In this document: in pieces, positions 25,701 through 36,917 of the stretch | How the letters are laid out: each line of letters starts with the position of its first letter | How positions within the stretch are numbered: position 1 is the stretch's first letter | Assembly (NCBI GenBank): GCA_963931865.1 | Contig: OZ007518.1 | Location: forward strand, 8,298,361 to 8,362,360 | Reading direction: 5' to 3' | From: Axinella damicornis | Lineage: Eukaryota > Porifera > Demospongiae > Axinellida > Axinellidae | DNA length: 64,000 bases | Translations under genes and position numbers: made by a program | Notes under the pieces: model-generated | Told to the model about the DNA's origin: nothing | Database searches by the model: none | The model's input: the letters and a program-made list of their open reading frames with translations, nothing else

Positions 25701-27901
25701 CAGATCTGAGAAGGATGTATCCACCAGATCATGAGGTCTGCTTATTACATCCTGTTGCAACACATGATAGCCCAGTGGTGTGTTCTGAAATACAATTGTT
25801 ATATGGGACACTTCATCTTTTCTTGACACATAATACTGCCTCGCTCACATCTTTAACCAAGGTCAATTGAAACGAAACGTGGATTGGAAACAGCAATACA
25901 AATGATGTCACAATCCGTGTTTCGCGTGTGGGCGTTAGCCTCGCTCCCAGATCAGACTTCTTCCTGAAACTTAATAGCTTAATGCAGCAACCACAGAAGC
26001 AGTGGCAGCAAGTAGTTTCATATCGCTGGGTGCTTTCTTAGTCGAGATAACCTAACACAAGTAATCACATGTCACAGGCCCAATTTAATGACAGAGAGGC
26101 TGCATACCTAGCTTCCATTCTTACGAGGGCAAAGAAACTCAATAGCCTAATGCAGTAACAACACGAGCGTTGACAACAAGTAGTTTCATCTCTCTGGGTG
26201 CTTCGTTTGTCAAGATAACCTAGTGACACAACGGATGCACAACGCGGTATACGTAGTAAATTTATATTGCCGTTTCCAATCCACATTTAGTTTTAATTAT
26301 CCTTGCTTTAACTGACCTTGCCGTTGCTGTAACAGAGAACCATCTCTGCATGCTTGTGGGAACTGGCTGAGAACCCTTCACTTCCTATAATATATGGAAA
26401 TGAACTTTTTCGAACTAGCATGTAACCGCTACTCACGCAACTTCACTGGTGTTCAGTTCAGATTGGTTCCAGAAGGCTCCATGTTCATTGACCCCTACGC
26501 TTGTCAACCTTGCCCCCCAGAACTAATAGCCAGTTCCTCCGATGCCCTGCTGCTCGGAACCACCACATTTCCCCCTTGCCTAATGTTCTGTGATATACTG
26601 GAGTCGCGCATTATTAGACGCAGCTCACCAATAGGCTGTTAGGTGCAGGTATGACTCTCGTCTCAGCTAAGTAGGATAAAAGAATGGCTGAGTTTCTCGA
26701 AGAAGATTGAGTGGAAAAAGCTATTATTCCTAATGGAGCACACTTCCTATTCTAGAAATGTCATTCCAAATTAAGGGCATCTCACTTATAAGTGCATATG
26801 TCCTTCCTGTGGAGGACTACAGTATGATACCATGTGCTCATAAACTCCTTGTGATGTGATACCAGTCATTATTTCACACCCATGTTAGGAGGTTCGTGAA
26901 ACTCTGGAGCAAGGCCGACAAATGGTTCTGGATGGAATAAAGGATTTCAACAAGCAGTGTATCAAGAAAGTGAGAGATGGACGAGTGAAATATGGCCAAG
27001 ATGAATTTGAAGAAGGTTAGTTTTACATGGTACCCATGTTTAGGACTAGACTGGCATTCACAGTGACCACAGGTGTGCACAGTAATAGAAGGTTGGGGGG
27101 ATGGGGGAGAGAGAACATTGGCGCGAAGTATGGAGGTGTGCAGCGGCCGCAAAACAGGCGCACGGCGGCAGCAAAATAGCCGTGGGGTGTTGATTATTAG
27201 GTGCAGCTCACTTATAGGATTCGCTGTTAGGCACAGGTTCGACTCTCAGATCTCATCCCAGCTACTCTTTCGCTGATGTTGTGTCCAGAAACTCTGCCAT
27301 TTCCAAATGCTTGAGCTGAACTTATCACAGAGCAGCAGAGTCTACCTGTCTTCACACACAAGGTTTTCTTAATTTAATTGCCCGAGCACACTTACAAAGT
27401 CACTTTGTGCGTGCGAGTACAAATGAAGAAAATGGCATCACAGATGAAGCCGAGTGGGTGGTTTCAACCAAAAAATTGGTTGCAGTAATCTATTCCAGCA
27501 TTGAAGTGGTATCATGTAATTACAAATTCTATCACATGCAGATGCGAAAGCTTTTCTGGAAAAAATGTCCAATGGACTGGAACTAATCTCCAGCCATGCT
27601 AATTGGTTCAAAACGTTGAACAATGTCCTCACGGTTCGTACAACTGAGATGGGAACTAGCATCCAGAGAATGAAAGGAAAAGTTGAGGAGCTATGTACCA
27701 TTCCACGACAAAACATCAGTGATGAGGAAAGTGAGTATTGGTAATTTTGATCGGGACCACCAGTGATCTCGAGCTGCGAATACTTATTCTAGTGCCAAAA
27801 AGGATAACTGTACAACATGAATGGTGCATGAACTCACAGTAGTTTGAATTTCCTGTATTCCGCAGTGAGCAAGATACACTGAGTTCAATTTACTTCGTTT
27901 C

Positions 27902-27933
<32 letters not shown>

Positions 27934-30900
27934 ATCCGCTGTTGAACTACATTTGGAACCCAGCCCTTTCATGGTGTGAACGATGGCAAGATCTTAGTAT
28001 TCACCTCCTATCCTAGCTGGCTGTTTCTAAGCTAATGACCAGACTGCCAGACTGACAGTTAACCACTCCAGCATACGTAGTTTCAGATGGTCTGGAAGCT
28101 TACTGTGCTTCATACGAAAAATCATGAATACATATCCTTAGAACTTTTCTGCAGTACCCAAATATAGTGGAGCTGGTACAATGTGCACCTATAATATTGC
28201 TTGTCCATTACATAGCATGACACACTAATACTTTTACCTGTACCTAGTTCCAATTCAGGCCAGTGAAAGGATTGAACCATTTATAGCACCCAGGCTGAAG
28301 TTAATGGGATCACTGAGATTTCCGTAAGTACCTTGCTTACTGACACATAAGACGTAGCTAATACTTACTCCAGTTGTGCAACTGAGTTTGCAGTTCAAAA
28401 TTACACTACTGGTAGGGGAAAAAATTGTGTTGTGTGCCGTAAGCGCTCTAAATTTGCGCCACTCTATTGATAATTCCGAAACGGCAATTTCTAAATTTGC
28501 ATCAAACTTTACAAAAATTTACCTCGTGTCCATTCTATTGTTGCATTGCTCCGCGAAGTGTTCTGTGGCTGGCTTGCATTGGGCGCAATTGCGGGTGTAA
28601 AAGTGCAAACAGAAGCTGCAGAAAGGCGGCGATGTCATCCGGCAATGTGGATCCTTGGAATGTTCGCCATCGCTACTTGTTAAATCAATGGGCTCTAGTG
28701 CTACTACCTTTCAAGGTTTCCGCCACGATCCCACTCGGAGTGGCTCCGCACTCGAAGTCCAACGAATAGGCTGAGGTCCTTCTGTACGTGAAAAGAAGAC
28801 TGTACATGCAGGTATCTTAGCAGCCATAGCACTCGAGCTCGCACACGCACTCTTGCAACAATTTCTAATTTTCTGAAATGTATTTTCTAATCTTGTGTCG
28901 TCTGGAAAAATGATTTTGGTGACGCAAATTTAGAGCGCTTACGGTAAATAAATTACCCATAAACCAACCTACCAACTATGATGTCATAATGACATATCAT
29001 AGTATACAGAGGAAAAGGGTTCAGTTAAATTGTGCCACATAAAGCATAATTGCCAAGCAACTAATCGTGCAGCATGGAGGTCGAATCTGGGCTAGTGTGA
29101 CTATCGGTTTGTCCTGTAATGCATTGGAATGCAATTATTGTGGCCCTGCACGTAAATTACACCATGCACACGCTTGCATATACAACCTGCACCATATGAT
29201 CTCACGTTTGTCGCTGCTGTACAAAATGGATGAATATGAGTCGGTTTCTGACAGGAGACGATGATTGACAAGGCAAAGAGTGCAGGTAATGACATGAGAG
29301 AACTGATGAGGCGAGGAGGGAGGCATCTCTGCATGGTCAACCGTGTATATACTAGTAATTACTTCACAGCTCGCATGAAATGCCTACAAAGATTCTGACT
29401 ACATCACCTTCATGCGCTGACCCAAACGCATAGTAAACGTACTAAAACACACCTTGGTGGCAGAGTTAGGAGTGCTTTTGTCCTCCACGGTGGATGCCAT
29501 TAGCCTCGTACCCAGGCTCATTTCCTCTTACCGCGCGGGAGGAAAGAGCCTGGTAACATTGGGTGGTTCAAACCGTTGACTTCCGGTGCCTGAATCCTTG
29601 CAGCTCCAATCAGATTGCAGAACTGATTCACATGGATGCATGACCTTAAATTTAATTTGCGAACGCGTTAACGTAGTAAACACCCACGCGGCCATACGGA
29701 GTGCACGGCTGCCATACTGTCATGGAGGCTACTGCGTTTGTGAAAACTGTTGCAGAGTGTGTGGCAAAGCCATCGTTCACATGAACAGAAAAGCGCTGTT
29801 TTCATCTGTTGACCAGAGGGATCGAATCGCAGAGCGCTTGTCTGAAATATCATGTCTCACTATTTGCCAAGATGACTTCCCATAACCCGTAGGCAAATTT
29901 ACAAATATGTCCTTGTGTGGCAAAGTGGACTCTTTAATTTCCTTGTTATTGTCATTTCCTGTAAGTTTCATTTCCTTATTAGTCTGCTGTACTTGTACTA
30001 GCTAGGCCGGTTCTTTTGTTCACAGACAATAACTTTTGAACAATGCGTTTTGTTACTGCATGGGCCCTGCGCCACCTATATATACTTCCTTTTTGTACAG
30101 AGTTGTGGCCGCGGAATAAAGTTTGGTTGTTGTACATTGTAAAACGCTCGGCTGCGTGACAACTTGGTGGCAGCGGTGGGATCGATTGTCTGACAAGTCG
30201 CTCGACAAGACCCACCATCGAATGACAACGAGATCGGGACTCCAGTACCAAAGACTAAGAACAGACCCGCGGCAGGTAATGGACCTGGATGGCGGAGAGC
30301 GATCGCAACCAGCAGAAGTTGAGGAGGCAACCTCGGGCGCGGGGGCTACCCAAGAGGCACTGATTTCTATGTTGAGAGAGCAGCAGAAAGCTATGCTGGC
30401 GCAACAAGATATGCAGCGGGAGTATCAGCAGGATCAACAGGAGATGATGACGCGCCTGATCGAGCAGCAAAGGGAGGAGATGGCGAGGTACCGGCACGAG
30501 TTGGAGGAACTCAGGACGAAGAGTGCGACGTCCGAGGGCACGAAGCCCAAACTGCCGAAGCCAACCCTCCACAAGCTCGACCCCAATGATGACATCGAGG
30601 ACTTTCTTGCTACTTTTGAGCACATAGCTAAGCAGCAGGACTGGCCAAAGGAGATTTGGGCCACACAGTTGGCCGGATTGCTAACGGGGAAAGCCATGGC
30701 GGCGTACACGGCTCTGCGCGCTGTAGAGTCGGAGGACTACAAGAGCGTGAAGAAAGTCGTTCTGCATCGTTACGATGTCAACGAGGAGACGCACCGTCTC
30801 CGGTTCCACCAAGACAGGAAGTGGTCGGAGGAGTCGTTTCGGGAGTGGATTTGTCGGGCTGCGGACCATTTTGATTGTTGGGTCAAGGATCGGGAGATAC

Positions 30901-33900
30901 CTCTGCGAGAGATGGTGATTATGGAGCAGGTCTTGCTCAGTGTTCCGGAGGATCTTGCGGTGTGGTTGAGGGAGCGGCATCCTGGGTCGCTTGATGAGTT
31001 GGGGAAGCTTGCGGACGACTACGTCCTGGCCAGGACGGGTGAGAGTGTGCGGACCCAGACAAAAGGGCCGGCTGTGGGACTGACAACAAGTTCTGAGAAG
31101 CAAGGAGTGAACAGGCGCCCTATCCGAAGACAGGAGGAATGCAGTACGCCCGCACCAGAAGGAGGAAGGGCCCGTGTGAACACTCACGGGAACAAACAGT
31201 GTTTCCATTGTAGGCAGTGGGGACATTTGATGTACAATTGCCCCAACCGGAAGGAGTGGAATGTGAGGGGGGCCAGCAAGTCTGCACTGTATGGGGAGTC
31301 TTGCAAGTCCTCACCCATCCGCTTTTGGAAAACGCATTTACGGATCCTCAGTACATTACACGATCCCAAAAGTGGGCAGGGTCAATTAAGGGCCAGGAAT
31401 TTTAAATATGTGGAGGTTAATGATGTCATCTGTGATATTCCAAATGGAGATATTTGACAAAACAGTTATTTTCATATCTAAATTAGTTCCCGTATCTTAC
31501 GTAACTCACCTGAGCACAGCAACATGCTGTAGATTTACTAATCCACACATACGTATCTTCCATTTAGATTGGATAGAGTGCCATGGTGGGCAATACTCCT
31601 AGAGAAACTTTGGTATGTGAACTCATTTGTAACAGTATGCAATGCAAACTTCTACAGATGCAAAGATATAGCTACACTACGACTTCTTTCGTGGTGTTTG
31701 GCTACAAAACCATGACAGCATGAAACAATTCAGTTACATCATGGTTCTGGGGTGTGTGGGGGCACCAGTCAACTTTGATGGCCAGCAGGACTATGCGTAT
31801 GAGCCCATACACCCCAGATATAGCACAGTCTTCTGTTATTAATTATGGCTTTCAGTAATAGCATTTTCCATAAACTAACTAACCTCCTAGGTAATCGCAT
31901 GGATTTCAAGTGTGATTTGGGGAATAATTGCCTGTTGTGATTATTCTCAAATGGCACGAGAATACATGCGATTTAATACTAATCATATACTTCCAGGCAT
32001 GGCATGGTCGAAAGCAAGCGGCTTGAGCAAACGCCCCAGCCACAAAAGCACTCGAGTGCGAGCGAACTACACATAGCTACACGCTACTAGTTTCGCATTA
32101 TCTTATTTGCCTAGAGTACTAACCTGCTGTGTAGTGAAGCTTTAGGATGGAAGCGCGGTGTTGCAACTGACATCCAGGGTCCCAAAACAGCAGCACAGAG
32201 CCTATAGGCTAAAAACCCGGCACACTGTGGGAGAGGTATACCAAGTACCGTTGACAGAGTTTTAGCGCTACCTGAGATGGTGACTGCACTAAAAAAGCGA
32301 CCTCCTAAAGCTCTCACTACCCATTGGCTGACGACTCAGTGACGAGGTTATTCATCTTGGCAGTAATTTGCTTCCACAGCATGTGCGCCGATGTCGCAAG
32401 GACAGACAAAGATCCTTCGATCTATATTGAACGCATGGCTTTCTAGGATGGCAGAGTCAAACCATTGTAACGTTGCACAAACTTTGCTGAGCCTGCTCAG
32501 GCACAGCACTTCTCAAACCTCAACTTTTATAGGGCAACCATCTCGGCATCTCACACACGGCTTACCCGGTATTCGCAGCTCCTCTGTAAGTCCAGATACA
32601 GCTAGCAGTGGCTCGATCTCGCAGCGCAGCTCCTCGATCATGCATGCATGATAGTAAGCAGTACACGTGCCATGTCGGCAAAGAACAAAGCATATTTTCC
32701 AAAAATTTCATTTCCGGTCAATAAAAGTTATTCCATTATTCCGTTATTCCGCTATTCCGTATTCCGCGTTTTACAGCATCCCCAGCAGCTGTGGTTTATC
32801 AGGAATATGCAAGGCTGTTATTCAATTAGGCTGTACTACAGTGGCTTCTAAGTGCACTTGCTGAGTATACTAAAGTGGCTTCTGTGTACTACGTATGGTA
32901 GTTATACCATTGTATAACTTCCAATTAGCAGGTTATGCTATATACACTGTAGTCGGCACCTTTCATCACTGTAGTACAAACTGTACAAATATAGTTTGGT
33001 TATACAACGACCACAAGTAGGTTTAGTGCATATACACCACGAGGGCTTCCACCCAAGGTGTGTATGCACTAAACCTATGAGTGGGAGGAGTACCGTAGTG
33101 TCTCGAAAATATGCCCATGGGCGATGAATTTAGAATCTGCTCAAAGAAGGGATGGGCGTATTTTCGAGGACCCCTCTCCCGAAATAGGCCCACCCTTGAC
33201 TCGAAAGTAGGCCCACCCAAGTACATGCGTATATGAGTGCAATACTGCAACAGTCATTCTAACTACTACTAGTCCCGGAGTTTCTTGGTGAGCAGGAACA
33301 ATCTCTCTGTGTGAGTAGCTACAGGAACAGCAAACAAGACACAGCAGGAGTGCTTGAATGACGTAGAGTTCGCAGACTATCTTCGGGACTTGCCGATTGC
33401 TGCTGCTTCCGAGAAATCCGTAGTGCGCTGCTAGTGCTACGCTAGGTGATTGCACATGCGAAGACACAAACATGCAATGCACAGCGTGTGCACGGTCTCA
33501 TGTCATGCACTCAGTACACAGCTGATTATGCAATGGCATGCAACATAATGAAATTCATTGCAAATAGTACCAAGATAGCCAGCCTTAGTCCAACCTATTT
33601 GACAGTGCTTTCCTGTTCGAGCTAATAGGGAGCTAATAGGGTGGGCGTACTTTCGAGTAATAAATGACCCTTTGCAGTCGGAAAAAGAGGGGTGGGCGTA
33701 TTTTCGAGGGTGGGCTTATTTTTGAGACTACGGTATAACCCGTTTGTACCATGGCAAAACCGGTTTGTGGGAGGTGGCATGCGTACTAATGCAGCTTCCA
33801 TGCAGCGCAGGCAGGAAAGAGATATATTCACAGGAGAGCGAAACGGGAGAACTACCGAGAGGCTAAAAACCACCAAGAGAACATGAGTCGCTGAGAGCGA

Positions 33901-36886
33901 CGGCTGCCAGGAGAGTGGCGAGAGCGCGAGACCGATGCTGAGAGGGCGTGAGCTGCCAAAAGTGCAAGGGTCGCCAGGAGCAAAGGTTGGCCTGATAGGG
34001 CGAGTGTTGCTGAGGAGCGAAAGCCGCCTGGGGACAGCAGAGTTGCCACGACGGCAAGAGGACGCAAAGAAGGCGTGTGTCGCCGTTCGTCGCTGGTGCC
34101 CGGATCGAAGGCCCATGTTACCGTATTAAATATGAGGATGCTTGAGCGAAGCTGCACATGCAGAGTGGAGAGCAGGGATCGATTAATGTGACAGTGCATG
34201 AGAGCCTGGAAGGGAAGGAAGACTGCACCCATTACAGCAAAACAAGTTTTGCTGCAGGAGAAGGGGGGTGGAGTGTGAGGGACTGGAACTGCTACTCATG
34301 AATGTTTGCCCAAGTAGCTGAGCCCCTGGTGCAGGGTGACTTCTTTTGTGTATTGTGCATTCCTGTCCTTACCTTTGTTGTTGTTCTGTGTATAAGTAGC
34401 GCTATTTTGTAAGTAGTAGATTAGTAGATTCTGAGTTGGTTCAGTTATTCATTCTTCTGTACTCAAGTTTACCTGACGTCACTCACGTGATGAATGATAC
34501 CAGGCCTTCCGCGTTTTTCGCCGCCCTTCCGCATCCGTGTATTATTGTCAACGGAAACCGAAGAACAGAAAAAACGGGGTAGGCCTGGGAACGAGGCTAT
34601 GTTTTAGTATAAAATGTGTGTTATCTGATGTAAAATTTTCTGGAACTTTGCTTGCGTTTGATGGAGCTTCCCTGTCTGTATCCAATAGGATATTGATGTC
34701 TGTATTACGTTCACTTTTCGACCCAGATGAACCAGCCAGTTACATGAGTTACAGGTCAGTTCTGTTCCATTTATACACAAGTGTAAAAACATTGAAAATG
34801 TATGGAGATGTAGGGATAGCAGAACTGCGAAAAAAATGAAACAAGGTAGGGATGATGGCATAAACCAGTTCAGTATACAACCCCATCTTACACATCTTTC
34901 CACATAATACATGACTTGTATAATGAGGAAGGTATGTAAGGGGTTGTACACTGAACTCTTTTATGCCATCACCCCTACCTTGTTTCAATTTCTTTTTGCA
35001 GTTCTGCTATCACTAAATCTCCCTACATTTTTACATTGTCTCATTTTGTAGCTGCATACGTACTTGATAGCATTCAGCATACGGTACTGGTACACAATTT
35101 TGAGTTCAAAGTTCAAACCCCGCTTGGTGAACATGTAAGGTACACCGCCCATGGGCACTCTCTTTTATGAGAGTACAGTACCCCCTAATTCAATAATTCC
35201 ATGTGACAGTCCCGTGTAGAAATCGAAGATTATTCCACCTTGGTCAAAAAGAGTTAGTGATGACAATCGAAGCCTTGGTGCTTCCCCAACACTGTGCGGA
35301 AGTCGTAGCGCTGATCGTTGCTAGTACAAGCAGTTACACCCACGAAAGTGCACTGACCTCGGGTCATTTACACACTATATGCATGTGTTACTGTGGTTCT
35401 GCGATAGCTACAAACACGGGTCAAACGCCAACGGTGAAAGAGATCCTTCGTCTAAAGCAGCAGCGCCTGCAGCACCTTTGAAGCAAAAACAGATAAGCAG
35501 CACCTATATATGCACTGAGCATTAGATCGCTACTATATGGATCGACGGTACGTCTACATTGTACCGTTAATTTTATAACGCTTACTGTTCTCTCTCTGTT
35601 CTGTTGTTATTCTTCAGACTTGGTTATTTCTTAGAAAAGCGATCCATTGTGCTGCTACTTTTTGTCCCATGTTTCTAGCTGTTGTAGAATTGCCACTAGA
35701 AAGCGTTGAAAATTAGAATTATTTAATAATTGCATTCCGGCATGATCTTCGATTTGTACACAGGACTGTCACATAAATGTTACAATTATCCATGTCTTTA
35801 TGTCTGTGAACAGATTTTGGAACAAGGACCAGAGAGCTACTATGGACCAATTGGAAGGACAACTTATTAAGGGATGCGATGAGTACTTTGATGAAATCAA
35901 ACAGCATGTACTCAAGGTAGGCAGGAAGTAGCCTCCCTAGAGGTGATAGGGAGAGTATGGTAGAACTTTAAGAGGATTTCCACTTCTCCCTCTTGTGTTT
36001 CCTCAGTGAGTACATTGGGGGTTCATGGGATGGGTAGTTTGGGGAATGAATGAATGATCTGTGTAATGATTTCTGGTGTTTGCATACCTTCTTTTACCAG
36101 TACTTTCATGATCAGTACTGCCTTGAAACAAGATGCCTGCTTAACATCTTTGATGGAGAGTCGAAGGCTAAGATTGAGGGTGGTAGAAAGTGGCTGCAAG
36201 AGGTACGACGTTCATTGTTGTTGTTTTGTTACTCAGTTGTTGCTAGTTTCCTCGGCTGTATTTTAACTTTAATTTTTAGCATGATGTATCGACAAATGGC
36301 AAAATTTTCAGAATGAGGACGCTATGTTTTGCCAGCCACCTACACATTCAACAGTCGGTGACAGTCGCCCCCCACTAGCTAGATACGTGTTGTATGTTAC
36401 CTGGTACCTTCGTTCTTCTTCTTGTTCTGAGACCCATGTACGCCCACATTCATTTAGGTCTTTCTACTGTCTTTCTACGCTTGATGTCACTCACGTGAGG
36501 AAATGTACCAGGCCCTCCCCGCCTTATTGTACTGCAAGCGACAAAAGTCCCCGCCTTATTGTACTGCAAGCGACGAAAAGTTGGGCGTGGGACTGGGAAC
36601 GAGGCTAGTTTAGAGCTAATTACAAAGTTAATTCATTGCACACGAAAATTACGTCATCACAGAGTCGGTAGACTCTGTATGTAGGGATACGACGTACACG
36701 CAATACATGCCAATACAACAAAATCTCTCCAAAATCTCTCCAAATCTCAGAAACGGTACACTTATAAGCCTTTATAACCACATACCGTTCATCTTCGAGT
36801 GTTTTCATGACCAACAAGACTCTTCGCATCGCGAAAAACCGTCGCGAAAGTACCTCACCAGGTACTCGCAAAACGGGCAAATTGTT

Positions 36887-36917
<31 letters not shown>

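Noticed and set aside
26394..26642. Plus-strand 82-codon frame in GTPase intron 9
   Set aside because: It does not fit the phases of the neighbouring exons and its end overlaps a repeat found again at 27.2 kb.
33622..34232. Minus-strand frames of 126 and 164 codons
   Set aside because: They are antisense to the Arg-codon-rich LTR-remnant region, share no recognised motif, and are more likely compositional shadows.
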